From assembly GCF_000688395.1 (NCBI RefSeq), contig NZ_JIAG01000008.1, positions 62,001 through 126,000 on the forward strand: 64,000 nucleotides of DNA, read 5' to 3'. Within the stretch, counting starts at the first letter, position 1; each line of letters starts with the position of its first letter. Shown in pieces: positions 46,311 to 55,509 of this stretch. The DNA is from Haematomicrobium sanguinis DSM 21259. GTDB taxonomy: Bacteria; Actinomycetota; Actinomycetes; Actinomycetales; Micrococcaceae. Under the pieces are notes generated by a model. The model was given only the letters and a program-made list of their open reading frames with translations, was not told the origin of the DNA and did not search any database. The position numbers were made by a program, and so were the translations under genes.

Positions 46311-47538
46311 CAGTACCGTCGGTGCCAGCGAGGAGCGCGCCGGCCGCAAGGAGCCGTTCTGCCAAGTCTCGACCGAGGTCCTCCACCGTGGCAGGGGATC
46401 CGTCAAGCACCGGCCGTAGCTTTTCGAGTTCGGCGTCGCTGAAATCAAACCAGCCAAGGCGCGTGTACACACGGTTTCCGCGTACCACCGGATCCAATGC
46501 GCCTCGCCAGGACAGCAGGGTGTCGTCCGCCAAATTATTCAGTGTCTGCAACTGCCGCAAGGGGCCAAGAGGAGCGGGGCGTGCCTGAGAGCGGCGAATG
46601 CGATCCAGGGCGTCACGCGCGGAAGCATCCTGGAGAGCCTCACGTACGCGTTCCCTAATGTGTTCTAGCGTGGCCTCGTCAGGCTGACTTTCGCCCAGGG
46701 GAAGGTTTCCTCGGATGGTCGGGTCGTCCTGGAGGGAGGCCAGCGCCGCCTGGACAAGTTCTTCGGCCACGGCGTAGCCGGTCCAGTTGTGCACTCCCAG
46801 CGTGACGTGGATGGATACCTCGCCTTGCGCAGTTGCCGCATGTAGCCAGCCGCGCGGCACATAGAGCACATCGCCGGGTTCGAGAACTGCGTCAATGACC
46901 GGATCGGTTTTGGCGGCCGCGGCAACTGCCTCGCGCCGGTCCGTCCACGGTTGATCGCGGAGCGGGGAATCGAAGACCGGTTCGTGCAGTCGCCAGCGCT
47001 TGGCGCCCTCAATTTGGAGCACAAAAACGTCGTGGACGTCATAGTGATCGTCAAAGCCTTGGTTTTGCGGCGGCGTGATGTATGCGTTCGCTTGAACAGG
47101 GTTTCCAAGTTCCTCGCTCAAGGCGGAGGTGAACTGCCCCAAAGGCGCCCAGGTGCGCTGCAGCGCTTGAAGAACGAGCGTCGCTCCATCGCGAAAGTGC
47201 CGCCACAATTTGGTGTCATCCAGTTGGTCGCCAATCGTGGCACCCACCCCTGCCGGCGAGGTGAAGGAAGAGGTCGGCAGCGTTTCGCCGTCCTTGGCGA
47301 CACGCAAAAACGGGGAGCGAAGTCCGCGCTCGGAAATGAGTTCGTCAACGGCCCCGGCGGAAAACAGATCGGAGAAGTCTCCCACGTTTTTGCTCAGGAG
47401 CGCGCGCTTGCCCCAATAGTCCTGGGCAAAGGTGTCCCGTGGGATGTCTATCAGGCGTGATTCCAGCACCCCGGCGCCTTGCAGTTGGGGTGCTACCGGG
47501 TCGCCGGGGTGCTGGAGATCAGTTGCGGGCGTGCTCAA
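46303..47538 (-). CDS. JmjC/cupin-type 2-oxoglutarate oxygenase (ROX-like)
   Basis: 411 aa. N-terminal JmjC domain with the Fe(II) triad: H-x-D in DDHYDVHDVFVLQIEG and a distal His in SIHVTLGVH; YVPRGWLHAA precedes it. A C-terminal winged-helix/dimerisation region follows. Bacterial relatives (YcfD/RoxA) and human MINA53/NO66 hydroxylate Arg or His of ribosomal proteins. TTG start overlaps the stop of the upstream repetitive peptide gene (TTGA), so the two are translated as a pair. Confidence 0.85.
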   Translation of the reverse strand: MSTPATDLQHPGDPVAPQLQGAGVLESRLIDIPRDTFAQDYWGKRALLSKNVGDFSDLFSAGAVDELISERGLRSPFLRVAKDGETLPTSSFTSPAGVGATIGDQLDDTKLWRHFRDGATLVLQALQRTWAPLGQFTSALSEELGNPVQANAYITPPQNQGFDDHYDVHDVFVLQIEGAKRWRLHEPVFDSPLRDQPWTDRREAVAAAAKTDPVIDAVLEPGDVLYVPRGWLHAATAQGEVSIHVTLGVHNWTGYAVAEELVQAALASLQDDPTIRGNLPLGESQPDEATLEHIRERVREALQDASARDALDRIRRSQARPAPLGPLRQLQTLNNLADDTLLSWRGALDPVVRGNRVYTRLGWFDFSDAELEKLRPVLDGSPATVEDLGRDLAERLLAAGALLAGTDGTAQ

Positions 47539-47876
47539 GAGCGGTCGGCCTCACGGTCGGCTCCGCTGTCAGCACCGCCGTCAGCACCGCTGTCAGCGCC
47601 GCCATCGGCTCCGCCGTCGTGGACACCAGGGGTGCCGGATGCACCGCCGTCAGCCGGGCCTTCAGCGCCACCGTCAGCACCGCCGTCAGCGCCACCGTCG
47701 TGCACACCGGGGGTGCCGGATGCGCCGCCGTCGGCCGGACCTTCGGCTCCGCTGTCGGCGCCACCATCAGCGCCACCATCGGCGCCGCCGTCGTGCACAC
47801 CGGGGGTGCCGGATGCGCCGCCGTCGGCCGGGCCTTCAGTTTCATTTTCATTCGGGTCGAAGTTGGATTCTGACAT
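47535..47876 (-). CDS. Acidic repetitive peptide (three EGPADGGASGTPGVHDGG repeats)
   Basis: 113 aa, strong ribosome site AAGGAGG before ATG 47876. After a 13-residue head (MSESNFDPNENET) come three copies of EGPADGGASGTPGVHDGG, each followed by ADGG/ADSG units. Almost only Ala, Asp, Gly, Glu, Pro, Ser, Thr; the only His is the one in each VHDGG. No family recognised. Coupled to the JmjC gene; it could be that enzyme's substrate or a RiPP-like precursor (inference). Confidence 0.75.
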   Translation of the reverse strand: MSESNFDPNENETEGPADGGASGTPGVHDGGADGGADGGADSGAEGPADGGASGTPGVHDGGADGGADGGAEGPADGGASGTPGVHDGGADGGADSGADGGADSGADREADRS

Positions 47877-48029
47877 GATTCCTCCTTGATTTTCCTCCGA
47901 GCGCGTACCCAGAACGAACCCTAGATCCGCGTTGATCGTGGTGGGGCGAAGTGCCTCAACACCTACGCTACTTGCCCGAGGCGCGCTTGGGAACGGGGTA
48001 CGTTTTGCGGCGATGAACCGCAGGGCGCC

Positions 48030-49469
48030 CTACTTTTGCACGGCCAAAAGCTCGCTCGGCGGCAAGTCCCGCTCGTAGAGCCAGGGGCGCAGCACGTCCA
48101 TTGCCGCGCGTCCCGAGCGCACATCCTCGGAGACGTGGTTGTCAATGAGCGCGCACAAATCCTCGGTACTCACCGATTGATATTGGAACGTACGAACCCA
48201 GCTCCGCAGAACGTCGAAGAACGGCTCATCGCCCAGCCAGGAACGCAATGCCTGCACCGCGAGCGCGCCGCGCTTATAGACGCGGTCGTCAAACATGTCC
48301 GCCGGTCCCGGGTCCCCGACAATAATGTCCTGCGGCTGTTGAGAGAGAAGGTCCCACGCGCCCAAGGCGCGCTGGACCGCCGTCGTACTTCCGCTCGACT
48401 CGCTCCACAGCCACTCTGCGTAACACGCAAAGCCCTCATGGAGCCAAATATCCCGCCACGCGCCCGCGGTGACCGCGTTGCCGAACCATTGGTGGGAGAG
48501 TTCGTGCGCGATCAACCGCTGCGATTCCCAGTCCCGGCCAAGATGATTGGTGCCAAGGAGGGAAAGCGACTGCGCCTCTAACGGGATTTCGAGCGGGTCC
48601 TCGGCCACGACCACCGTATAGCGTGCAAAAGGGTAGGGCCCAAACATTTCGGTGAACGCATCCATCATGGCGCGCTGGTCGACGAGCGCCCATTCGGCCG
48701 CCGTCGCGAGCGCAGCCGGTGCGGCCACCCGGATCGGGACGTCGGTGCGATCATCGAGGGGAGTGTCGGCGTAGCGCCCGATCTGCACGGTCGCCAAGTA
48801 GGTGGCCATGGGCTCGTCCACCCGGTACACCCAGGTTTCGCCGCGCGCCACCCGGGTCCGCGAGACGAGTTCGCCGTTGGACACCGGACGGTAGTCGGCG
48901 TCGGTGGTGATGCTGATATCGAAAGTCGCTTTGTTGCTCGGATGATCGTTGCACGGAAACCAGGTGGCCGCCCCGATCGGTTGCCCCGCCACGAGCACAC
49001 CGTCGGTGAGTTCCTCCCAGCCAATCGCGCCCCAGCGGGAACGGCGCGGACGCGGATTCCCGGAGTAGCGGATGTCCAGGCTGACCTGCTCCCCGGCGCC
49101 CAGCGGTTGCTTCAGGGTAATCACGAGTTTCCCCTCGCGCGTGGCAAAGCGCGCGGGGCGGCTCCCGTTGACGCTCACCTTGTCCACCCCGAGCCCCACC
49201 AAATCCAAGGTGATCACGGTGCTGTTAGCGAGCATCCGCCCCCGCAGGACCGCGCGGCCGCTCAGCCGATTGCTGGCCAGCCGGTAATCCACCTCCAGCG
49301 CGTAGTGCTCCACCAGAATGTCCGGGTTTCCGCTGCGCGGGGTGTAGGCATCGGGGAGGTACGACGACGAGTCCCCGGCTGCGGCGCTCAACGCGCCGGG
49401 CGCTGGGGTGCTGGGATGGGTTTCGTGGGGCTCGAGGGCACTGCGGCGAGGTTGCTTCTTTTTGCTCAT
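48030..49469 (-). CDS. M1-family metallopeptidase
   Basis: 479 aa, shorter than full aminopeptidase N (~850) because it lacks the C-terminal helical domain. Zinc motif HELSHQWFGNAVT (about residues 320-332) with the third ligand in IWLHEGFACYAEWLW. N-terminal Ser/Pro/Ala-rich segment. The start overlaps the end of the Pls-type NRPS gene (ATGA). Such a pairing with Pls-like synthetases could reflect processing of the product (inference). A TACGACGGCG copy lies at 48378-48387. Confidence 0.9.
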   Translation of the reverse strand: MSKKKQPRRSALEPHETHPSTPAPGALSAAAGDSSSYLPDAYTPRSGNPDILVEHYALEVDYRLASNRLSGRAVLRGRMLANSTVITLDLVGLGVDKVSVNGSRPARFATREGKLVITLKQPLGAGEQVSLDIRYSGNPRPRRSRWGAIGWEELTDGVLVAGQPIGAATWFPCNDHPSNKATFDISITTDADYRPVSNGELVSRTRVARGETWVYRVDEPMATYLATVQIGRYADTPLDDRTDVPIRVAAPAALATAAEWALVDQRAMMDAFTEMFGPYPFARYTVVVAEDPLEIPLEAQSLSLLGTNHLGRDWESQRLIAHELSHQWFGNAVTAGAWRDIWLHEGFACYAEWLWSESSGSTTAVQRALGAWDLLSQQPQDIIVGDPGPADMFDDRVYKRGALAVQALRSWLGDEPFFDVLRSWVRTFQYQSVSTEDLCALIDNHVSEDVRSGRAAMDVLRPWLYERDLPPSELLAVQK

Positions 49470-52400
49470 GCGCTGGCCCTTTCACGATCGCGGCGGATAT
49501 CCTCTAACGCCCCCAAGTGTTTGTGGGCGGAAGTCCATGGTCCCACGGGGTTCCCCATCCAATAGCTGTGCGCCGGCACCGATTCGCCGCGCATGACGAG
49601 CGAAGCTGGACCGATGGTGGCCGACTCTTGAAGGGTGGCCGCCGGCAAGATCACACTGTGCGGCCCCATGGTGGAACCGTCTTGCAGGGTAACCGTATCC
49701 AGGCTCATCACCCGGTCATGGAAAAGGTGCGTCTGCACCACGCACCCGCGGTTGACGGTGGAGCCGTTGCCGAGGGAGACGAGGTCCGCTTCGGGCAGCC
49801 AATAGCTCTCACACCACACGCCCTTGCCGATCTTGGCGCCGAGAGCGCGCAGCCACCACACGAGCGCCGGGGTGCCGGAGGCGGCGCGGGCAAACCATGG
49901 CGCAGACACCAGTTCCACAAACGTGTCCACGACCTCGTTGCGCCAGATGAACGAGGACCACAGCGGGTGCTCACCGGCCGTGATTTTGCCGACCAGCGCC
50001 CACTTCGCCAGGACCGAACTGAGCGCGGCGAGGGCACCGGCGGCGAGCATGATTACGCCGCCTAGCAGCGCCGCGAGAAGGTAGCCCCAGGCGTTGCCGA
50101 CCAGAGACACGATCGCGTCCATGGATGCCATGACGCCGATCGCAATGACCACGGTCAGGGCCACTGGCAGGAAACGGCACACTTCCCAGAGTCCGCGCGC
50201 CACCTTGAGTTTGTTCGGCGGCTTGTAGGTGCGGCTGTCATCGGTGGCAATGGCTTGACGGCGCAGGCGCACCGGCGGGCTGCCGAGCCAGCTGGTGCCC
50301 GCCTTCGCTTTGGCCGGGGTCGCCGAGAGCACCGCAACAAGTGAATTCTTGGGGACCGATCGGCCCGCCGCGGTCATCCCGGAGTTGCCCAGGAAGGCGC
50401 GTTTGCCGACCTTTGCCGGGGCGACCTTCATCCATCCGGCGCCCAATTCATAGGAGGCGACCATGGTGTCATCGGCAAGGAATGCGCCGTCGCCGATCGT
50501 GGTCATTTTCGGGACAAGCAGGACCGTGGAGGCTTCCACGTCTTTGCCCACTTTGGCGCCCAAAATGCGCAGCCAGGTGGGTGTGAAGAGGGAGGCGTAG
50601 ATCGGGAAGAGGAGGTCGCGGGCCATGTCCAAGACGCGCTCGGTGGCCCACACCTGCCAGCCGATGCGGGAGCGGACAGGGACGTGACCTTCTTTCAGAC
50701 CAAGACCTAGGAGCCTCGTGGTTCCGGCAATGAGGAGCGCATTGGCGAGAAACCAGACGAGGGCGATGAGCGGGGACAGCGCCAACAGCCGCCAGATGGC
50801 GCTGTGCAGCGAATCGGTGCCGCCGAGGAAGGGGACCGCGGCGGCGCCGGCAAGGACCGCGGCGGCATAGGGTATGCACGCTAGGGCGCTGGACGAGGCG
50901 AAATAGAGGACCGGCCACAGCCAGGATTTCTTGGGACGCGAGGACGGCCACTCGGGTTTCACCCGGCCGCTGCGCTTGGCAGGGGAGCCCGAATAGTGCA
51001 TACCCGGTTTCGCCGTTCCCACGAGGGCGCTCCCCGGTTCGATGTACGCGCCAGCGCCGACCTTGCTGCCAGGCAGTAGCGTGGAGCGGGCGCCGACGCT
51101 CGCACCCTTACCAACTTGGATTGGGCCAATGTGAATAAGGTCGCCGTCGATCCAGTAGCCGGAAAGGTCCACTTCGGGCTCGATCGCACAACCGGACCCC
51201 AGGCGTAGCATCCCGGTCACCGGGGGCACCGAGTGCAGGTCCACGTTTTTACCGATCTTTGCCCCGAGAGCACGTGCGTAATACGGAACGAGCGGTGCGC
51301 TGGCAAGGCTGACGGCGTTGGTCATATCGGCAATATGTTCGGCAAGCCAAAGCCGCAAGTGCACCCGGCCGGAGCGCGGGTAGCTGCCCGGTTGCACGTC
51401 CTTCAGGAGAATCTTGGCCGCAATCACGGCAATGAGCATGCGGCCGGGCGGTGAGACGAAGATCAGCCAGGAAGCGAGCACCCACCACCAAGACACCGTC
51501 GGCGCGCCGGGGACAAAACCCCAGGCCGAGAGCAGGTTGCTCGCCGCCATGGTGTAGGTGAGCCAGCGCATGCCGACCAGAATCAGCAGCGGAGCGCCAA
51601 TGACGGTGCGGAAGAATTCGGACTTGGTGCTGGCCTTATTTACGGTGCGCGGTTCGGCCATGTGCGTGGTGGTGTCCGGATACTCCTGGCGGATGGCCTC
51701 GATAAGCGAGCCGACGCGGGGCCGGGAGTAGATGTCTGCCACGGTGATGTTGGGGTAGCGCTCGCGGAGCGCGGACACCAACTGGGCGGCGCTCAAGGAG
51801 CCGCCGCCGGCGGCGAAAAAGTCCGCATCCAAGCTGGTTAGGGGCGCACCCAACACCTGTGACCATCGCTCGGCGATCCACGCATCCGGCGGGTCGAGGC
51901 GCAAAGGCGAGTCATCGCCGTCGTTCATCTGTTGAAGCGGCCACGGGAGCGCCGAGCGGTCTACCTTGCCGCTGGTTTTGGTGGGTAGTGTGTCCGTGAG
52001 AGTGAGGAGCGGGATGAGCGCGGCGGGGAGCTCGCGGCTGAGCAGTTTGCGGGCGCGGGCGAGGTCGAGGTCACCGGTTTCGGGGACGAGGTAGCCGACC
52101 AGCACGTCGGAGCCGGCCGGGGTTTTCTTGACCGCGGCGGCCGCGCCGTGCACGCCGGGGAGGGATTGGAGGGCGGCGTCGACCTCGCCGAGTTCGATGC
52201 GGCGGCCGCCGAGTTTGACCTGTTCGTCCGCGCGGCCGATGAAAATCAGTCCGGCCGGATCCCAGGTGACGATGTCGCCGGAGCGGTAGGCGCGCTCCCA
52301 ACCGAGGGTCGGCATCGGCGCGTACTTTTCGGCGTCCTTTGCCGGGTCGAGGTAGCGGGCGAGGCCGACGCCGCCGATAATGAGTTCGCCGTTTTCGCCC

Positions 52401-53407
52401 TCGGCGACCGGGATGCCTTCCTTGTCCACGACGGCGAGGTCCCAGCCGTCCAGCGGGAGACCGATTCTCACCGGGCCGTTGCCGGTCAGCGGCGCGGCGC
52501 AGGCGACAACGGTGGCTTCGGTAGGGCCGTACGTGTTCCAGACTTCGCGGTCCTCGGTGGCCAGGCGCTCGGCGAGTTCGGGTGGGCAGGCTTCGCCGCC
52601 GAAAATGAGCAGGCGCACCTGTTCTAAGGATTCGGCGGGCCAGAGCGCGGCGAGGGTCGGGACGGTGGAGACGGCGGTGATGCCGCGGCGGATAAGCCAG
52701 GGGCCAAGGTCCACGCCGGATCTGACAAGGGATCGGGGTGCGGGGACGAGGCAAGCGCCGTGCCGCCAAGCGAGCCACATCTCTTCGCAGGAGGCGTCAA
52801 AGGCGACGGAGAGCCCCGCGAGCACTCGGTCGGTGTTGGTGAGCGGGTCGTCTTGGAGGAAGATCCTGGCTTCGGCGTCCACGAAGGCAGCGGCCGAGCG
52901 GTGCGTGACGGCGACGCCCTTGGGGGTGCCGGTGGAACCGGAGGTGAAGATGACCCAGCAATCGTCCTGCGGCGTGGGTTGCCGCGGGTTCGGGTGCGGC
53001 GCCGGTGTGTTGGCGGGGTCGGTGAGGGTGATGGCGTTGCCGGTCTCGCAAATGCCGCGCGCCCCGGCTTCGGTGAAGACGAGGTCGGCGCGCTCTTGTG
53101 GGTCATCGGCGTCCACCGGGACGTAGGCGGCGCCAATGTATATGATGGCGAGGATGGTGACGTAGAGTTCGCGGGTGCCGGATTGGATGCGGACGCCGAT
53201 CTTATCGCCGGCGCCGAGGCCGCGTTCGTGGAGTTCGCGGCCCTTCGCTTTGACGACGTCGATCAGCTCGCTGTAGCTGAGCGGCTGTTCCCCGTCATCA
53301 AGGGCGGGGCTATCCGGGTGCTGTTGGGCGGTTTCATGCAGGATGTCGATAAGGGTGCGCGCTTGCGGGGCGCGGGCGGCGCCGGGAAGTTGTGCGGGGT
53401 AGCTCAC
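49466..53407 (-). CDS. Pls/PosA-type single-module non-ribosomal peptide synthetase
   Basis: 1313 aa from GTG 53407, 2 nt after the oxidoreductase stop. Adenylation domain (about 15-500; IFTSGSTGTPKGV, NTYGPTEATV, YRSGDIVTW, GKVDRSAL), carrier domain (Ser in AAGGGSLSAAQL, about 536), then a large C-terminal region with about six transmembrane helices and three similar soluble domains with left-handed-helix-like repeats. No condensation or thioesterase domain: the architecture of epsilon-poly-L-lysine synthase. It probably polymerises a basic amino acid; which one cannot be read safely. Linker DGDDSP shares 21 bp with ftsK. Confidence 0.93.
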   Translation of the reverse strand: MSYPAQLPGAARAPQARTLIDILHETAQQHPDSPALDDGEQPLSYSELIDVVKAKGRELHERGLGAGDKIGVRIQSGTRELYVTILAIIYIGAAYVPVDADDPQERADLVFTEAGARGICETGNAITLTDPANTPAPHPNPRQPTPQDDCWVIFTSGSTGTPKGVAVTHRSAAAFVDAEARIFLQDDPLTNTDRVLAGLSVAFDASCEEMWLAWRHGACLVPAPRSLVRSGVDLGPWLIRRGITAVSTVPTLAALWPAESLEQVRLLIFGGEACPPELAERLATEDREVWNTYGPTEATVVACAAPLTGNGPVRIGLPLDGWDLAVVDKEGIPVAEGENGELIIGGVGLARYLDPAKDAEKYAPMPTLGWERAYRSGDIVTWDPAGLIFIGRADEQVKLGGRRIELGEVDAALQSLPGVHGAAAAVKKTPAGSDVLVGYLVPETGDLDLARARKLLSRELPAALIPLLTLTDTLPTKTSGKVDRSALPWPLQQMNDGDDSPLRLDPPDAWIAERWSQVLGAPLTSLDADFFAAGGGSLSAAQLVSALRERYPNITVADIYSRPRVGSLIEAIRQEYPDTTTHMAEPRTVNKASTKSEFFRTVIGAPLLILVGMRWLTYTMAASNLLSAWGFVPGAPTVSWWWVLASWLIFVSPPGRMLIAVIAAKILLKDVQPGSYPRSGRVHLRLWLAEHIADMTNAVSLASAPLVPYYARALGAKIGKNVDLHSVPPVTGMLRLGSGCAIEPEVDLSGYWIDGDLIHIGPIQVGKGASVGARSTLLPGSKVGAGAYIEPGSALVGTAKPGMHYSGSPAKRSGRVKPEWPSSRPKKSWLWPVLYFASSSALACIPYAAAVLAGAAAVPFLGGTDSLHSAIWRLLALSPLIALVWFLANALLIAGTTRLLGLGLKEGHVPVRSRIGWQVWATERVLDMARDLLFPIYASLFTPTWLRILGAKVGKDVEASTVLLVPKMTTIGDGAFLADDTMVASYELGAGWMKVAPAKVGKRAFLGNSGMTAAGRSVPKNSLVAVLSATPAKAKAGTSWLGSPPVRLRRQAIATDDSRTYKPPNKLKVARGLWEVCRFLPVALTVVIAIGVMASMDAIVSLVGNAWGYLLAALLGGVIMLAAGALAALSSVLAKWALVGKITAGEHPLWSSFIWRNEVVDTFVELVSAPWFARAASGTPALVWWLRALGAKIGKGVWCESYWLPEADLVSLGNGSTVNRGCVVQTHLFHDRVMSLDTVTLQDGSTMGPHSVILPAATLQESATIGPASLVMRGESVPAHSYWMGNPVGPWTSAHKHLGALEDIRRDRERASA

Positions 53408-53409
53408 GC

Positions 53410-54390
53410 CTAGCCTTGCGGTTCGCCGGGGAGCAGGATGAGTTTGCCGGTGGTTTTGCGAGATGCGAGGTCCGCTTGGGCTTGGCCCGCGTCCTTGAGC
53501 GGATATTTTTCGCCGATTCTGACCTTCAGGGTGCCGTTTGCTGCGGCGGTGAAGACGTCGGTGGCGCGCCAACGGAGTTCTTCCGGGGTCGCAATGTAGT
53601 CCACCAGGGTGGGCCTGGTCAGGAAGAGCGAACCGTGGGAGTTGAGCTCCTGGATGTTGAAGGGCTCTACCTGACCGGAAGCGCCCCCGTACACAACCAG
53701 CATGCCGCGGCGGGAGAGCGAGTCCAGGCTGCCTTGAAACGTGGTTTTGCCGACGCCGTCATAGACGACGTTGACGCCGCGGCCGTCGGTGGCGGCGCGG
53801 GTTTTCTCGGCGAAGTCTTGGTAGTCGAAGACGTCATCGGCGCCGGCTTCGCGGCTCAGCTGTGCCTTTTCTTCGGTGGAGACGGTGGTGAACACGGTGA
53901 CGCCCTTGGTCTTGAGCATTTGCGTCAAGAGCAGACCCACTCCGCCTGCCCCCGCGTGGACCAGCGCTGTTTCGCCCGGCGTCGCGGGGTAGGTTGAGTT
54001 GCACAAATAGTGGGCAGTCATGCCCTGAAGGGGGAGCGCGGCGGCGGTTTCCAGATCCAAGCTCTCGGGGACCGTAATCGCCTTGTCGGCGTCGACGAGG
54101 GCGTAGTCCGCGTAGGTCTTGGTGCCGCCCGCGGTGGCGATCCGGTCGCCGGGCGCGAAGTCTGTGACCTCGGCGCCGATCGCTTCGACGGTGCCGGCCA
54201 TTTCGGCTCCTGGCGTGAACGGGAAGGGAACCGGGTAGACACCGGAGCGTTGATAGATCTCAATGAAGTTGACGCCGGTGGCCGCAATCTTGACCAGTAG
54301 CTGATGTGGGCCGGGGTTCGGGGCGGGCACTTCCTGAATTTTCAGGACGTCCGGTCCGCCGGGTTCATCGGCGACAATGGCTTGTGGCAT
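53410..54390 (-). CDS. NADPH:quinone oxidoreductase family (zinc-less MDR)
   Basis: 326 aa. GroES-like N-terminal half and Rossmann half with VHAGAGGVGLLLTQMLK; GVNFIEIYQRSGVYP is typical of quinone reductase 1 (Qor). Reduces quinones or enones with NADPH. It is the first gene of a minus-strand run leading into the Pls-type NRPS. Confidence 0.92.
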   Translation of the reverse strand: MPQAIVADEPGGPDVLKIQEVPAPNPGPHQLLVKIAATGVNFIEIYQRSGVYPVPFPFTPGAEMAGTVEAIGAEVTDFAPGDRIATAGGTKTYADYALVDADKAITVPESLDLETAAALPLQGMTAHYLCNSTYPATPGETALVHAGAGGVGLLLTQMLKTKGVTVFTTVSTEEKAQLSREAGADDVFDYQDFAEKTRAATDGRGVNVVYDGVGKTTFQGSLDSLSRRGMLVVYGGASGQVEPFNIQELNSHGSLFLTRPTLVDYIATPEELRWRATDVFTAAANGTLKVRIGEKYPLKDAGQAQADLASRKTTGKLILLPGEPQG

Positions 54391-54530
54391 GCAGATGCGA
54401 CCTTCTTCGAGTGCGGCGTGTGATCTCCGATTCTCATGGTAGCCGCGGGGGACGCCTCGCGCACTTTGTGTCGGGGGTTAGCGCGGGGTGCGTCCCATCG
54501 CGAGTGAGGGGTCTGTTCCGGCCAGCATGT

Positions 54531-54575
54531 AGACCCATAACTGTTATGGGTCTAAGCCCGCCCTACCCTAGACCC
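54531..54575 (+). repeat. Palindromic element, upstream flank of nuclease unit B
   Basis: Perfect palindrome of 23 bp (54531-54553): arms AGACCCATAA and TTATGGGTCT around CTG. After exactly 16 nt comes AGACCC (54570-54575). The same layout recurs downstream of the gene at 55510. Confidence 0.9.
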
Positions 54576-54580
54576 CAGAG

Positions 54581-54589
54581 TTATCCACA
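54581..54589 (+). promoter_or_regulatory. TTATCCACA site 51 nt before nuclease gene B
   Basis: TTATCCACAG followed by GCAGCG, 5 nt after the AGACCC box. It matches the site at the same distance from gene A (41050-41058). Confidence 0.65.
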
Positions 54590-54640
54590 GGCAGCGCTTT
54601 CGTCCTCGCGTCACCTCGATAAAACGCGCATTCTGAGCTG

Positions 54641-55495
54641 ATGGACGAAATTGTGAAATCCACTCTGTTTGCTCATTGGGGCGTCGCACGTACCACCGAG
54701 CTACTTGAAGCGGGCGTGTCACGAAGTGTGCTGAGCGCCATGGTGGACCAGAAAGTATTGCTCCGGCCATTTCGTGGAGTCTATTGCACCCCTCGAGCTG
54801 TGCCGCACTGGGCGCAGCTGCGCTCGCAAGGCTACGACTCCACGTGCGAAACCGCCGCGCGGGCCATCGGCTTGTGGGTATTGAAGGGCCCGTCGGCCCT
54901 GCACGCGAGCTATCGGCGGACTGCTTCCCTCCCGGAGACGATAATCCACATGGGTGAGCCTGTTGTGAAGGTTGTCTCGCACAAGCGTCGCTTTGCCAAC
55001 CGGGTCTTAGACATTGTGGTGAGCGCAATCCGATGTCTACCGGAGCTTCGGGCCCTGGTCATCGCAGAGTCTGCCGTGGTTCAAGGAAAGATTAGTCTGA
55101 CCGAACTGCGAACGGCGGTGGCAAAGTCCGGGCGTGTCCGAGAGCGTGCTCTGGTGGAGCGTATCAACCCCTTTAGTGAATCCATATTGGAGACGGTGGG
55201 AAGGTACTTGCTGGAGGAGGCCGGGTTTCACGTGCAGATCCAGGTGGGTGTCCGTGGCCTGGGCAGGGTTGACGCCATGGTGGACGGCATCCTCGGCATT
55301 GAATTCGACGGTCGCGAGAGTCACGACACGAAGGCTGGGTATGACGAGGACCGCCGCCGAAACAATGTCGCCATGGTGGAAGGGATTCCGGTTCTGAGGG
55401 TGACCTACGCTCTAGTGGTACACCATCCGGAGGAGTTCATTCGCACGGTGTCCGACGCCTTGGCAAAGCTCATCAAGCGCGGGCACGGGGTCTAA
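54641..55495 (+). CDS. DUF559-type nuclease B (winged helix + PD-(D/E)XK)
   Basis: 284 aa, intact. An AbiEi-like winged-helix N-terminus (GVARTTELLEAGVSRSVLSAM, then LLRPFRGVYC) precedes a middle region (GLWVLKGPSALHASY, then LRALVIAESAVVQGKI) and a Vsr/DUF559-like nuclease core: SILETVGRYLLEEAGF (Glu), GRVDAMVDGILGIEFDGRES (Asp; Glu-x-Asp) and EDRRRNNVAMVEGIPVLR. Paralogue of gene A. Flanked by identical palindromes 0.98 kb apart. Could be a nuclease of a mobile or defence unit; the function is not known. Confidence 0.83.
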   Translation: MDEIVKSTLFAHWGVARTTELLEAGVSRSVLSAMVDQKVLLRPFRGVYCTPRAVPHWAQLRSQGYDSTCETAARAIGLWVLKGPSALHASYRRTASLPETIIHMGEPVVKVVSHKRRFANRVLDIVVSAIRCLPELRALVIAESAVVQGKISLTELRTAVAKSGRVRERALVERINPFSESILETVGRYLLEEAGFHVQIQVGVRGLGRVDAMVDGILGIEFDGRESHDTKAGYDEDRRRNNVAMVEGIPVLRVTYALVVHHPEEFIRTVSDALAKLIKRGHGV

Positions 55496-55509
55496 AGAGC
55501 AAGAGCCCG

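Noticed and set aside
47535-47876. CRISPR-like repeats
   Set aside because: The repeats are in-frame coding repeats without unique spacers; no CRISPR array or cas gene was seen anywhere in the window.
47432-47889. Plus-strand open frames across the repetitive peptide gene
   Set aside because: They are mirror frames of a GC-rich tandem repeat. The minus frame has the strong ribosome site and stop/start coupling with the JmjC gene.
49072-49565. Plus-strand reading frames opposite the M1 peptidase and NRPS genes
   Set aside because: Long antisense frames are expected in GC-rich coding DNA; no ribosome site or family similarity was seen.
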